NCBI GenBank assembly: GCA_021286645.1
Contig: JAJTBZ010000097.1
Location: 124,001 to 188,000 of the forward strand
Direction of reading: 5' to 3'
DNA length: 64,000 nt
From: Ignavibacteria bacterium
GTDB taxonomy: Bacteria; Bacteroidota; Ignavibacteria; Ignavibacteriales; Ignavibacteriaceae
Positions within the stretch are counted from its first letter, which is position 1. The number at the start of each line of letters is the position of its first letter. The notes under the pieces are model-generated. The model was given only the letters and a program-made list of their open reading frames with translations. It did no database searches and was not told where the DNA came from. The position numbers were made by a program, and so were the translations under genes. Below, one piece after another: positions 35,017-44,451 of this stretch.

Positions 35017-36417
35017 TTACTGATTATTTAAGTGAGTAAGAAATGAAGTTTTAAATACCGCTATTTCTTTGCCGTTCTGCAGAGCGGAAATATAAAGCGG
35101 CGTATTAAGACTGGTGAGTTTTTTACGATCGAGAACAATCATGAACCTGCCCTCGTAAACTCCCTGTGGCTGCAGTTTTACACTGTCGCCAAGAATCTTA
35201 ATTTCTGCCGGTAAGTTTTTCACGCGGAAATCTATAGCCGCGGTATTAAACGTTTTATTTACAACATTCAGATTATAGATATTACTGATTTTATCATTAG
35301 GTTGATCCTGATATAGCATACCGGGGGTTCGCAAAATGGTTAAGTTGAAATCTGAACGGGTAACCAACAGATAAGTAAAAATGCTCAAAATGGCAGCCAG
35401 AACAACCGAGTAACTAATGATACGGGGAGTTAATCGAAAACGTTTTTGTTCCGCAATGCCGTTTAGCGAATCGTAGCGAATGAGCCCGCGCGGTTTGGAA
35501 ATTTTATCCATAACATTGTCGCAGGCGTCGATACAGGCGGTGCAATTTACACATTCGAGTTGGATGCCGTTGCGAATATCAATGCCTGTGGGGCAAACGT
35601 CAACGCATAAATTGCAATCGATACAATCACCCGCGGAGCGGTTTTCGGTGCGCTTCATTTTACCGCGAGGCTCGCCACGGACATAATCGTAAGCCACGAC
35701 AAGTGAATTTTGATCCAGTAGTACGCCCTGCAACCTGCCATACGGGCAAACAATAACGCATGCCTGTTCGCGGAAGAACGCAAAAATAAAATAAAAAATA
35801 CCGGAAAATACATTGATTGCTACGAATCCGGTAACATGCATGGAAACAGGTTCTGTTATAATTTTAATTAAGGCATCCGAGCCAATAATGAATGCCAACA
35901 GCAGGTTTGCAACGATAAAGGAAAGCGCGTAGAATATTACATACTTGGCACCTTTCTTCATAATTTTTTCTGAATCCCATTGCTGCTCATTTAATGCCCT
36001 CTGTTGTTTGGCGTCGCCTTCTATCAGGTATTCAATTTTTCTGAAAACCATTTCCATAAACACGGTTTGGGGGCAGGCCCAGCCGCAAAACACCCGTCCG
36101 TAAATAGCCGTAAATAGAAAAATAAAAACAATAACAGCAATAAACCCTAAAACAAAAATATAGAAATCATGCGGGCCGAAGGCGAGACCAAAGATGATGA
36201 ATTTTCTTTCAAGAATGTTGAGAAGTACGAGAGGGTGCCCGTTTACGCGAATGAACGGCGTGATTGCAAGAAAAGCGATAAGGAACCATGAGAAGATGGT
36301 GCGCGCGTTGTAATACCTGCCTGATGGTTGTTTGGGGTAAATCCACAACCGCTTGCCCTGTTCACTTACTGTCGAAATAGAATCCCTGAATTGTTCTTTC
36401 TGAGACTGATTATCCAT
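35017..36417 (-). CDS. ccoG: Cytochrome c oxidase accessory protein CcoG (FixG/RdxA)
   Basis: The 466-residue protein is a membrane ferredoxin-like copper-reducing factor for cbb3 oxidase. It has four to five membrane segments in its first 240 residues with VFCGWACPQTVFMEM and CVIVCPYGRLQG. The two 4Fe-4S sites are visible as CIDCNLCVDVCPTGIDIR and CVNCTACIDACDNVM. A beta domain of about 100 residues ends the chain, after another segment near 335. It heads the second unit of the locus, behind the terminator at 36490-36523, and is followed by ccoH after 12 bases. Confidence 0.95.
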   Translation of the reverse strand: MDNQSQKEQFRDSISTVSEQGKRLWIYPKQPSGRYYNARTIFSWFLIAFLAITPFIRVNGHPLVLLNILERKFIIFGLAFGPHDFYIFVLGFIAVIVFIFLFTAIYGRVFCGWACPQTVFMEMVFRKIEYLIEGDAKQQRALNEQQWDSEKIMKKGAKYVIFYALSFIVANLLLAFIIGSDALIKIITEPVSMHVTGFVAINVFSGIFYFIFAFFREQACVIVCPYGRLQGVLLDQNSLVVAYDYVRGEPRGKMKRTENRSAGDCIDCNLCVDVCPTGIDIRNGIQLECVNCTACIDACDNVMDKISKPRGLIRYDSLNGIAEQKRFRLTPRIISYSVVLAAILSIFTYLLVTRSDFNLTILRTPGMLYQDQPNDKISNIYNLNVVNKTFNTAAIDFRVKNLPAEIKILGDSVKLQPQGVYEGRFMIVLDRKKLTSLNTPLYISALQNGKEIAVFKTSFLTHLNNQ

Positions 36418-36489
36418 AGTATCCTGTACAGTGTTGATAATTAATAATGAAAAAAGTAATAACTAAAAGGTATTATTACAAATAAAAAA

Positions 36490-36523
36490 ATCCATACCGC
36501 CAATTGGTGCAGGCGGTATGGAT
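36490..36523 (-). terminator. Intrinsic terminator between ccoP and ccoG
   Basis: A perfect 12-bp stem (36490-36501 with 36512-36523) has a 10-base loop. On the minus strand it is followed by a U-run (complement of the A-run at 36484-36490). It lies 12 bases after the ccoP stop, so it divides the locus into two transcription units. Confidence 0.82.
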
Positions 36524-36535
36524 TGAAAATAGAAT

Positions 36536-37402
36536 TTATTTTTTTACCGAATCTTTTTTTGTACTGTCAGCAGGTGCCTCGGCCCATAAGGTGCCCTGTG
36601 GAGGTTTTGCATTGGGCGGGTTAGTGCCCTGCAAACTGATGACGTAACTTGCTACTTCCTGTATTTCCTTTGGTTTTAGCTGAGTTTTCCAGGTAAGCAT
36701 ACCTTTATCGGGAACACCGTTAGAAACAGTGCGAAAAACATTCTTTATTCCGCCACCATGAATCCAGTAGTTATCAGTAAGGTTCGGTCCTACGAGTCCC
36801 TCTCCTTTGAAACCATGGCAGGCAGCACAATTCTTCTTAAAAATTTCACCACCCGAAAAAATAGCTGCCTGATCTGTTAACAGGGTTACAGTTTTTTCGT
36901 TAACTAACGCGCCTGAACCAAGGAGAATTGCTTTTTGTGCTTCTGCCTGCTTTACTTCTTCCTGATATTCTCCATCAGAAAGGGGCCAGATATTAATGAC
37001 GTGATAATTGAATAAATACACGCCGCCCCACACAATAGTAACATAGAAAAGGTATTTCCACCAGGGGGGAAGCACGTTATCCAATTCTTTTATTCCATCA
37101 TAATCATGATTAAGGAGAACTGCTTCTTCGTTTTCAATGGGGGTAGCATTCGTTAATTTTGAGTTTAAAAAGCTTAGAGCTTTAATAAGGCTTGGGACTT
37201 CATTATCTTCGCTATTATGATACGCAATCAGGGTGATGAGAACGAAGAAAACGAGAGCAAAGAAGATAAAAATCCCGATGTGGAATACTTTCCCCAGATC
37301 GGGTGCCTCTTCAGTTTGGGCAAACGCCATTGAGGAGGAAAGTAAAACCAATGATAGTGTCAGCAACATGATTTTCCCTTTTGGGAGAAATGATTTATTC
37401 AT
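36536..37402 (-). CDS. ccoP: cbb3 oxidase subunit III, CcoP-type, single-heme
   Basis: I take the ATG at 37402, which has AAGGA a few bases upstream and a signal peptide behind it; an alternative frame start at 37432 lies inside ccoQ. The protein has a cleavable signal, one or two membrane segments and the typical DYDGIKELDNVLPPWWKYLFYVTIVWG. Only one heme motif, CAACHGFKGEG, is seen, with an axial-Met candidate in KGMLTWKTQL; CcoP usually carries two. It is therefore the single-heme form. It overlaps the ccoQ stop by 8 bases. The subunit takes electrons from soluble cytochrome and passes them to CcoO. Confidence 0.92.
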   Translation of the reverse strand: MNKSFLPKGKIMLLTLSLVLLSSSMAFAQTEEAPDLGKVFHIGIFIFFALVFFVLITLIAYHNSEDNEVPSLIKALSFLNSKLTNATPIENEEAVLLNHDYDGIKELDNVLPPWWKYLFYVTIVWGGVYLFNYHVINIWPLSDGEYQEEVKQAEAQKAILLGSGALVNEKTVTLLTDQAAIFSGGEIFKKNCAACHGFKGEGLVGPNLTDNYWIHGGGIKNVFRTVSNGVPDKGMLTWKTQLKPKEIQEVASYVISLQGTNPPNAKPPQGTLWAEAPADSTKKDSVKK

Positions 37403-37592
37403 TGTTGTTTCCTTTATTAATTGTTTCGCCATCGCTGGTAAGGGGCAGATCTTCCATATGGTCTACATAATCTTTTTTAATGCGTACAACCCATACCAGT
37501 ACACTTATGAATACAATGCCAAATATTACCATCGAAATAATGGGGAAAATGGCAACATTATCTATTCCGGACAAATGTGACGATTCAAGCAT
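37395..37592 (-). CDS. ccoQ: Small CcoQ-like cbb3 oxidase subunit
   Basis: This 65-residue protein has one membrane segment (about 14-36) and a charged tail with KKDYVDHMEDLP, the usual CcoQ outline. It starts 11 bases after ccoNO, with GGAG upstream, and ends inside the ccoP start. Position between subunit II and subunit III supports CcoQ, which stabilises the oxidase; sequence similarity alone is weak. Confidence 0.82.
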   Translation of the reverse strand: MLESSHLSGIDNVAIFPIISMVIFGIVFISVLVWVVRIKKDYVDHMEDLPLTSDGETINKGNNNE

Positions 37593-37602
37593 GAGAACTC
37601 CG

Positions 37603-39711
37603 TCAGTTCGCTTTGGCTTTTATATCGGTTCCCAGGCGCTGCAGGTACGCGATAAGAGCAATTATCTGCTTATCGCTTTCAACAGGCACGCCTGATTTTT
37701 GCAAATCGAGGGCAATAGTATCGGCCTGTTTACGCAATTCCTGTTCGGCGATAGTTTCAAATCCAACCGGATAAGGTACACCTAATTTTCTCATAGCGCT
37801 AATTTTTGGCGCTGTTGATGCAATATCGATAGTGCTTTCAGCCAGCCAGGGGTAAGGCGGCATTATCGAATTAGGCGACATGGTGCGTGGATCCATCATG
37901 TGGTTATAGTGCCATAGATTTGGATATTTTTTACCAACGCGCTGTAAGTCCGGGCCGGTTCGTTTCGATCCCCATAAGAACGGGTGATCGTAAACGAATT
38001 CACCTGCTTTTGAATATTCACCATACCGTTCGGTTTCTGAGCGGAAAGGGCGAATCAACTGGGAATGGCATGAGTTACAGCCATTCGCAATGTAAATATC
38101 GCGTCCCTGTAATTCCAAAGGTGTGTATGGCTTAACCGAGGCGATTGTAGGAATATTAGTTTTAATCAGGAAGGTTGGAACCATTTCGAATAAACCGCCA
38201 ACTAATATAGCAACCGTAGCTAAAATAGTAAACTGAATCGGGCGACTTTCCAGCCAGATATGTCCCTTATATTTTGTAGGCTCTTTAACCAGCGGGGCTG
38301 CCTGAGCTTCTTCTTCATTAATAAACGTACCCTGCCGGGCAGTGCGTACCAGGTTATACACCATAACAAAAATTCCGGTCAGGAATAAGGCACCACCTGT
38401 AGCACGAATTATGTACATGGGTATAATTTGCAGAACGGTTTCAAGGAAGTTCGGGTACTGCAAAGTTCCTTCCGGTGTAAATTGTTTCCACATGAGGGAT
38501 TGTGTAATACCGGACCAGTACATAGAGGCCGCGTAGAAAACAATACCGAGGAAGCCAATCCAGAAATGGAAGTTCGCGAGTTTTTTCGAATAGAGCTGAG
38601 TATTCCATAATTTAGGAACAAGCCAATAGAGAATACCAAAAGTAAGGAATCCGTTCCATCCGAGCGCGCCGACATGCACGTGAGCGATAATCCAATCGGT
38701 GAAATGGGCAAGGGCATTTACATTTTTCAGTGAAAGCATCGGGCCTTCAAAAGTTGCCATGCCATAGGCAGTAATAGCAACAACCATAAACTTCAATACC
38801 GGCTCTTCGCGAACCTTATCCCAGGCACCGCGGAGAGTAAGCAGGCCGTTAATCATTCCGCCCCATGAGGGAGCAATAAGCATAATAGAAAATACTGTGC
38901 CTAATGATTGAGCCCAGTCAGGAAGGGCGCTGTATAAAAGGTGATGAGGCCCTGCCCAGATGTAAATAAATATCAGTGACCAAAAATGGATAATAGATAA
39001 CCGGTATGAATAAACCGGGCGGTTTGCCGCTTTGGGTAAATAATAATACATCAGTCCCAGGTAGGGGGTTGTGAGGAAAAATGCTACAGCATTATGGCCA
39101 TACCACCATTGAACCAGAGCATCCTGCACACCGCCATAGATTGAATAACTTTTTAACATGCTAACAGGCAGTTCAAGAGAGTTGACTATATGTAACACTG
39201 CAACTGTTACTACGGTGGCAATAAAGAACCAAATTGCCACGTACATATGTTTTTCGCGGCGTTTAAGGATTGTACCGATGAGGTTGATGGCAAATACTAC
39301 CCAGACAAGGGTAATAAGTATATCAATTGGCCATTCAAGTTCAGCGTATTCCTTACTGGTGGTAATACCCAGTGGCAGGGTAATAGCAGCGCAGACAATG
39401 ATAAACTGCCAGCCCCAGAAATGCACTTTAGCAAGAAAATCACTGAATATTCTGGCTTTACATAATCGCTGAATCATGTAATAAAAACCCATGAAAATTC
39501 CATTGCCTACGAACGCGAAAATTACCGCGTTTGTATGTAAAGGACGGATTCTGCCAAAGGTTAAGAATGGTATTCCGAAATTAAGGGCAGGGATGAATAA
39601 TTGTAATGCTATCAGTAAGCCTACAAGCATTCCCACGATACCCCAAAAAACCGTCGCCAGTGTAAATTTCTTTACAATGGTATTATCATAACGGAATGTT
39701 TCGAGCTGCAT
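37603..39711 (-). CDS. ccoNO: Fused cbb3 cytochrome c oxidase subunits I and II (CcoNO)
   Basis: The 702-residue protein joins the catalytic CcoN (about 1-475) and the monoheme CcoO (about 500-702). The N part has about twelve membrane segments with copper/heme ligand histidines in [29 protein letters not shown] and [15 protein letters not shown]. The C part has one anchor, [19 protein letters not shown] with its heme site, and [12 protein letters not shown] near the Met ligand. Fusion of these two subunits is known in Bacteroidota and Chlorobi. The protein reduces oxygen at low concentration and pumps protons. Its start shares one base with the ccoS stop. Confidence 0.97.
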   Translation of the reverse strand: MQLETFRYDNTIVKKFTLATVFWGIVGMLVGLLIALQLFIPALNFGIPFLTFGRIRPLHTNAVIFAFVGNGIFMGFYYMIQRLCKARIFSDFLAKVHFWGWQFIIVCAAITLPLGITTSKEYAELEWPIDILITLVWVVFAINLIGTILKRREKHMYVAIWFFIATVVTVAVLHIVNSLELPVSMLKSYSIYGGVQDALVQWWYGHNAVAFFLTTPYLGLMYYYLPKAANRPVYSYRLSIIHFWSLIFIYIWAGPHHLLYSALPDWAQSLGTVFSIMLIAPSWGGMINGLLTLRGAWDKVREEPVLKFMVVAITAYGMATFEGPMLSLKNVNALAHFTDWIIAHVHVGALGWNGFLTFGILYWLVPKLWNTQLYSKKLANFHFWIGFLGIVFYAASMYWSGITQSLMWKQFTPEGTLQYPNFLETVLQIIPMYIIRATGGALFLTGIFVMVYNLVRTARQGTFINEEEAQAAPLVKEPTKYKGHIWLESRPIQFTILATVAILVGGLFEMVPTFLIKTNIPTIASVKPYTPLELQGRDIYIANGCNSCHSQLIRPFRSETERYGEYSKAGEFVYDHPFLWGSKRTGPDLQRVGKKYPNLWHYNHMMDPRTMSPNSIMPPYPWLAESTIDIASTAPKISAMRKLGVPYPVGFETIAEQELRKQADTIALDLQKSGVPVESDKQIIALIAYLQRLGTDIKAKAN

Positions 39712-39914
39712 TAAGAACTCTCCTTTGTTTTTGAATTATTCTGACGTATTTCGTTTTTATTATTTACAGTAGTTGTTTTATCTTCGAACAGGATACGAAC
39801 TGAAGGAGTATATTTATCATCATATTGACCGGATTTAACAGCCCATAGGAACGCGCCCAGGAAACCCCCGGCGACTATTAAGCTAAAACCGATAAGTACT
39901 GCTACAACACTCAT
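39711..39914 (-). CDS. ccoS: cbb3 oxidase maturation protein CcoS
   Basis: This 67-residue protein has one membrane segment (about 4-26) and the signature [21 protein letters not shown], which defines CcoS. CcoS is needed to place cofactors in the catalytic subunit. It overlaps ccoI by four bases (ATGA) and ccoNO by one base, so it is tightly coupled to both. Confidence 0.95.
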   Translation of the reverse strand: MSVVAVLIGFSLIVAGGFLGAFLWAVKSGQYDDKYTPSVRILFEDKTTTVNNKNEIRQNNSKTKESS

Positions 39915-42373
39915 AACCGCAGCCCTCTTCGCCTGGCAAAGAATGTTGTTAAAGATACCGTGAGCCCAATTACCGTTACCGAACTAATAGGCATGAGCAC
40001 TGCCGCGAACAGCGGAGTGATGAGTCCCGTAACGGCGTAGTATAAACCGAAAATATTGTATAATGCTGAAACGGCAAAACTTATTTTTATAGCAAGAACC
40101 GAATCAGCCGCGAATTGTAGAATGGCCGGTAAGGAGGCCAACGCCGAAGCTTCCATTATTCCATCGCTTGCAGGAGTGAAATTTAATATATCTTCGGATA
40201 CCGATATGCCAACATTGCTTTGCAGCAAGGCGCCGGAATCGTTCAGGCCGTCGCCAATCATCAATACCTTTTGATTTACTTTCTGTAAATCCTGTACGCG
40301 GGAAAGCTTATCATAAGGGGACTGATTGAAACGCATATCAACTTCATTTCCGGTTAGCTCTTGCAACCTGGCAGCTTCACGGGGCGAGTCACCGGAAAGT
40401 ATTGACAGGGTGTATGTTGCGCGTAATTTAGCAAACAGAGAGTCGGTACCCTCGCGATATAGATTGTGAATTAAAAATCTGCCACGGTAAATATTATCTA
40501 TCGATACATACACACTGCTAATATCAGAATTCTCCGGTGCTTCAATGAAGGTGCTCTCATTCAATGTAGCCTGAATGAATTTCATTGAGCCGCATTTGAT
40601 ATAGCGGTTATCGATGAATCCTTCTATGCCCGCGCCTTCGGTTTCAGTAAAGAGAGTTGCCGGCAGCGCAGCCGATCCGGAGAATGAATGATATATTTGT
40701 TTGCTAAGGGGGTGAGTTGAATTATATGTTAAAGATTTAATGAGGCTCATCTCTGTTTGCGAGAGTGTTGCTCCCTCAAATGTAATAATGCCTTGTTTGT
40801 GCCGGGTAATCGTGCCGGTTTTATCGAAAATAATGTGAGTTATTTTTGTAAGACTTTCTACCACGGTAGTATTCTTTAGGTACAGGTTGTTTCTGCTGAG
40901 TATCCGAAGGGTATTCCCGAGAGCGAATGGGGTAGAGAGTGCCAACGCGCATGGGCATGCGATGATTAATACTGCACTGAAAGCGCGTAGTCCCTCAGAT
41001 AAACTTGTAAACGACCAAAAAACAAGGGCCCCAAAAGCAATTGCAAGTAACACCATAGTAAAATATTTGCTTACTTTGCCCGAAAAAGTGGCCATTTGCC
41101 CTTTAAGTTTTTTATTCAGCGCGGAGTCATTCCATAATTGAGTGAGGTAACTTTGAGAAACATTTTTTGAAGTTACCACTTCAATGCTATTACCAGCCTG
41201 CCTGCCCCCGGCATAAATGAGGTCGCCAATCTGTTTTTGGATTAATTCGGATTCGCCGGTAATAAAGCTATAGTCTATGTGGGCTGCACCCGATACAAGG
41301 ACGGAATCTACAGGGATAAGTTCATTGTTACGGATAATGAGCCGGTCACCAATTGAAACTTTCGAGAGTGGTACAGAAGATTCAATGCCTTCTTTTTTTA
41401 CAGTGACCGCAATAGGAAAATATGAACGATAATTGCGTTCAAAATTCAGGAGGTCGAATGTTTTGTTTTGAAAAATCTTACCAATAAGAAGGAAAAAGAT
41501 TAATCCCGCGAATGAATCCATATATCCCGGACCTGTGCGCGAGAGGATTTCGAAAAGGCTTCTGGAATAGAATGCAAGGATTCCCAGGGCAAGGGGCAGG
41601 TCGATATTGATAGCCTTGGACCGAAGACTTTTATATGCCGAGGTAAAATACCCCGAACTGCAATAGAAAAATACCGGCAGGGAGAGAAGAATAATCAGCC
41701 ATCCGAAAATAGTTTTTAATGCCTGACTGGAGGCATCAATTGCAAGATATTCCGGGAAGCTGAGCAACATGATATTTCCAAAAGCAAAACCGGCTATTCC
41801 AACCTTGTAGTATAAACTTTTCTGGAAACTATTTTCGCGGGTGGATTCCAAATCCTCAAAGGAAAGTTTTGGTTCATATCCAATGGCGGTAAGAAGAACA
41901 GCAATTTCTTTCAGAGATGTACGGGAAGGGCTGAAAGTGACAGAAACTTTGCGTTCAGGAAAATTTACCGATGATTGTATAACCCCGGGATTAAGGCGAT
42001 GCAGGTTTTCCAGAAGCCATATGCATGAACTGCAATGGATTGACGGGATAAACAGCAAAGTTTTTGCGAATTCAGGAGAATTAAAGGTTAATAAACGGGT
42101 GGTAACAGATTCATCATCGAGGAAATCAAACTTTTTTGCCTCGGGAGAATTCTTTTTAGAAATACCCGGGTTGGATTCCATTGTGTAATAATTACAAAGC
42201 CCGTTTTCATTCAGAAGTTGAAACACCATTCTACAACCTTCGCAGCAAAATACCTTTTCAGCCAAAGCAATATCAGTGGTGGAACAGGGTTCCCCGCAAT
42301 GATAGCACTCGGTCTTCACGGTTGCTTTGGCTTCTTTCATAAAAATGTTTGGTTTAAGTAACTTCTGTAACAC
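39911..42373 (-). CDS. ccoI: Copper-transporting P-type ATPase of the cbb3 locus (CcoI/FixI)
   Basis: The 820-residue protein moves copper out of the cytoplasm to supply the oxidase. An N-terminal cysteine-rich metal-binding part has YHCGEPC and FCCEGCRMVFQ. The HMA domain has IHCSSCIWLLENLHRLN. The transmembrane metal site is CPCALALSTPF, the phosphorylation site is FDKTGTITR, and the hinge has GDGLNDSGAL. The first codon at 42373 is GTG; an ATG at 42340 would shorten it by 11 residues and neither has a strong RBS. It heads the unit ccoI-ccoS-ccoNO-ccoQ-ccoP, and divergent from it lies a ZIP transporter. Confidence 0.94.
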   Translation of the reverse strand: MLQKLLKPNIFMKEAKATVKTECYHCGEPCSTTDIALAEKVFCCEGCRMVFQLLNENGLCNYYTMESNPGISKKNSPEAKKFDFLDDESVTTRLLTFNSPEFAKTLLFIPSIHCSSCIWLLENLHRLNPGVIQSSVNFPERKVSVTFSPSRTSLKEIAVLLTAIGYEPKLSFEDLESTRENSFQKSLYYKVGIAGFAFGNIMLLSFPEYLAIDASSQALKTIFGWLIILLSLPVFFYCSSGYFTSAYKSLRSKAINIDLPLALGILAFYSRSLFEILSRTGPGYMDSFAGLIFFLLIGKIFQNKTFDLLNFERNYRSYFPIAVTVKKEGIESSVPLSKVSIGDRLIIRNNELIPVDSVLVSGAAHIDYSFITGESELIQKQIGDLIYAGGRQAGNSIEVVTSKNVSQSYLTQLWNDSALNKKLKGQMATFSGKVSKYFTMVLLAIAFGALVFWSFTSLSEGLRAFSAVLIIACPCALALSTPFALGNTLRILSRNNLYLKNTTVVESLTKITHIIFDKTGTITRHKQGIITFEGATLSQTEMSLIKSLTYNSTHPLSKQIYHSFSGSAALPATLFTETEGAGIEGFIDNRYIKCGSMKFIQATLNESTFIEAPENSDISSVYVSIDNIYRGRFLIHNLYREGTDSLFAKLRATYTLSILSGDSPREAARLQELTGNEVDMRFNQSPYDKLSRVQDLQKVNQKVLMIGDGLNDSGALLQSNVGISVSEDILNFTPASDGIMEASALASLPAILQFAADSVLAIKISFAVSALYNIFGLYYAVTGLITPLFAAVLMPISSVTVIGLTVSLTTFFARRRGLRL

Positions 42374-42528
42374 ATTCTCTGAAGTGTAGGGACTTCAGGG
42401 GATTAAGATACGAACTCTTATAAAGAATAAAAATATCTGATTAAAAAGTAATTTTGGAAATTTAAACCGGGGTAGTCAATGGAGTAAGGGCTACCAAAGT
42501 ATATAATAGTTAAAAGAAACAGAAAGTT

Positions 42529-42563
42529 CCTGTAAATAAAGAAATTATTAATATCTTTACAGG
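42529..42563 (+). promoter_or_regulatory. Inverted repeat upstream of the ZIP transporter gene
   Basis: Perfect 8-base arms CCTGTAAA (42529-42536) and TTTACAGG (42556-42563) are separated by 19 bases. The repeat ends 16 bases before the ZIP start and lies in the divergent region shared with ccoI. It could be a metalloregulator site, or simply an mRNA hairpin. No regulator gene is adjacent. Confidence 0.35.
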
Positions 42564-42579
42564 TTAATTTTTAAGGAAT

Positions 42580-43314
42580 ATGATTAGTCTTTTACTACAA
42601 TCTACATTAGCATTTATTTCCGCTTTGGCGGGTGCGTTTATCGTATTTAAAATAAAGCTTGATCATTTTAAACTTTGCTTTTTAATATCTCTGTCTGCCG
42701 GCGCGCTCGCCGGTGCGGCATTTATTACGCTAATTCCGCATGCTGCAATGGAACTGGGCACTCTTGAGGTAGTGCTTTCGGTAATTAGCGGGTACACGTT
42801 GTTTTGGGTAATAAATAAATTCTACTTCCACTTATGCCCCGCCTGCTCTGCAAGCCATTTTGATGAACAGACTACGAAAAAGTTTTCGGAAATAGTTCTT
42901 TTACTTTTTACTGCTTTATCGTTTCACTCATTTTTAGATGGTTTCGCGCTTGCTTCCGGGAATGCGGATGCAGATCACGGAGTATTTAGCGCGGTATTCG
43001 CTCATAAATTTCCTGAGGGTATTGCACTCGCCTCGTTAATGGCGGGAGCAAATTATCCGAAGAAAAAAATATTCGAATTCGTATTCTTGGTCGAAATAAC
43101 CACTATTGTTGGAACTCTCATCGGTATGTATGTTATGCCGTTAAAGGCTACTCACTGGATGGCATATATTCAGGGCCATATCAGCGGCAGTTTCCTGTTC
43201 TTATCGTTCCATGCGTTAGTGGGTGAGATATTTAAAAATCATAAAAAACTGGTAATTTTTTCCTTTCTTTCGGGAATTATTATTATCTTTGTGGTCTCAA
43301 GATTTTTGCATTAA
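42580..43314 (+). CDS. ZIP family divalent metal transporter
   Basis: This 244-residue protein has about eight membrane segments. The metal path is visible as FHSFLDGFALASG and AHKFPEGIALASLM, the H-x-x-x-E type motifs of ZIP carriers. ZIPs usually take up zinc or iron, but a related group exports. An additional HLCPACSASHFDEQ sits in the central loop. It lies divergent from ccoI with an inverted repeat between. tRNA-Ser begins 6 bases after its stop. Confidence 0.9.
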   Translation: MISLLLQSTLAFISALAGAFIVFKIKLDHFKLCFLISLSAGALAGAAFITLIPHAAMELGTLEVVLSVISGYTLFWVINKFYFHLCPACSASHFDEQTTKKFSEIVLLLFTALSFHSFLDGFALASGNADADHGVFSAVFAHKFPEGIALASLMAGANYPKKKIFEFVFLVEITTIVGTLIGMYVMPLKATHWMAYIQGHISGSFLFLSFHALVGEIFKNHKKLVIFSFLSGIIIIFVVSRFLH

Positions 43315-43320
43315 GCAAAC

Positions 43321-43407
43321 GGAAAGGTGCCAGAGCGGTTGAATGGGGCGGTCTCGAAAACCGTTGAACCCGTCAGGGTTCCGAGAGTTCGAATCTCTCC
43401 CTTTCCG
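43321..43407 (+). tRNA. tRNA-Ser (CGA anticodon)
   Basis: A complete cloverleaf can be drawn. The acceptor stem GGAAAGG (43321-43327) pairs with CCTTTCC (43400-43406), followed by discriminator G (43407). The anticodon loop CTCGAAA is at 43353-43359 with anticodon CGA at 43355-43357, reading UCG serine codons. A long variable arm (TTGAACCCGTCAGGGTTCC region) marks it as a class II tRNA, and the T arm has GTTCGAATC. CCA is not encoded. Confidence 0.97.
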
Positions 43408-43411
43408 CACG

Positions 43412-43446
43412 AAGCGAAGGTTGAATTTTCAGCCTTCGCTTTTTTC
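43412..43446 (+). terminator. Intrinsic terminator after tRNA-Ser
   Basis: A 13-bp stem with one G-U wobble (43412-43424 with 43429-43441) and a 4-base loop is followed by a T-run. It starts five bases after the tRNA, as expected for a tRNA terminator. Confidence 0.88.
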
Positions 43447-43661
43447 GTTTAAAGTCCTGTATAGTGTAGTGCATTAGTCGGCTTTCTGTTACAGTAATTT
43501 CCGGTGTGACCGGGTGCTTTCTCATTTTTCTTCGCCTTTTATCCCAAAAAAAATAAGTCGTTTTTTTTAGTTTAGTATCTTATGATACCAAACAGGGGCA
43601 GTGTTGCATGGTATTTTAGATATGTAATTATTAATTATTAACTAAAATATCGGAGATAGTG

Positions 43662-44387
43662 ATGAAAACACTGTTTTTATTATATACACTGCTGCTAATA
43701 AGCGCCGGGTGTGTTTACGCCCAACTGCCGGATCCGGGATTTAAAATAGATAAATCTACCGCGATTGTCATAACAGATCCACAAAATGAATTCCTGTCAC
43801 CGCAGGGTAAAGCATGGGCTTTGGTTGGGCCGAGTGTTGAGGCAAACAATACGATAGCAAATATTGAAACGTTGTTTGAGTTAGGGGAGAAATACAAGAT
43901 TCCAGTTTTTATTTCTCCTCATTATTATTACCCTCATGACCGTGAATGGAAAGCGAAAGGCGCGATTAGTGAATTCATTAATCAGGTGAAGTTATTTGAT
44001 AGAAAGAGCCCGCTCTCTCTGGAAGGATTCGAGGGGTCTGGCGCTGATTTCCTGGAAAAATATAAGAAATATATAAACTCACCGAATGTTACAGTTGTTT
44101 CCCCACATAAAGTGTATGGACCTCAAAGCAATGATCTCGTATTGCAACTGCGCGAGATGAAAATTGATAAAGTGATATTGGCGGGGATGCTTTCGAATTT
44201 ATGTGTTGAATCGCACTTGCGTGAACTTGTAGAGCAGGGTTTTGAGGTCGCGGTAGTTAAGGATGCAACAGCTGCTGCAATACTACCTGATATGAACGGA
44301 TACGAGATAGCGGTGGTTAACTTTCGTCAGATTGCGAGCCATGTCTATACTACCAAAGAATTGCAAAAAGCGATTGAGACAAAATAA
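43662..44387 (+). CDS. Exported isochorismatase-family cysteine hydrolase
   Basis: I use the ATG at 43662, with CGGAG six bases upstream; a GTG one codon before is less likely. The 241-residue protein has an N-terminal signal peptide (about 1-21), which is unusual for this mostly cytoplasmic family. The catalytic triad Asp39 (ITDPQNEF), Lys150 (SPHKVYG) and Cys181 (MLSNLCVESHLRE) is complete. Such enzymes hydrolyse amides or vinyl ethers, for instance nicotinamide or isochorismate; the substrate here is unknown. No biosynthetic partner gene is near. A small membrane protein follows after 64 bases. Confidence 0.9.
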   Translation: MKTLFLLYTLLLISAGCVYAQLPDPGFKIDKSTAIVITDPQNEFLSPQGKAWALVGPSVEANNTIANIETLFELGEKYKIPVFISPHYYYPHDREWKAKGAISEFINQVKLFDRKSPLSLEGFEGSGADFLEKYKKYINSPNVTVVSPHKVYGPQSNDLVLQLREMKIDKVILAGMLSNLCVESHLRELVEQGFEVAVVKDATAAAILPDMNGYEIAVVNFRQIASHVYTTKELQKAIETK

Positions 44388-44451
44388 CTGTTAATTCACA
44401 AAGGTGTTCTAATTGTATGCTGTATGCACATAATGAGGAGGAAAGTTAGCT

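Noticed and set aside
43561-43605. Small inverted repeat around GTATC/GATAC before the isochorismatase-type gene
   Set aside because: Five-base arms in AT-rich DNA occur often by chance and nothing else supports a site.
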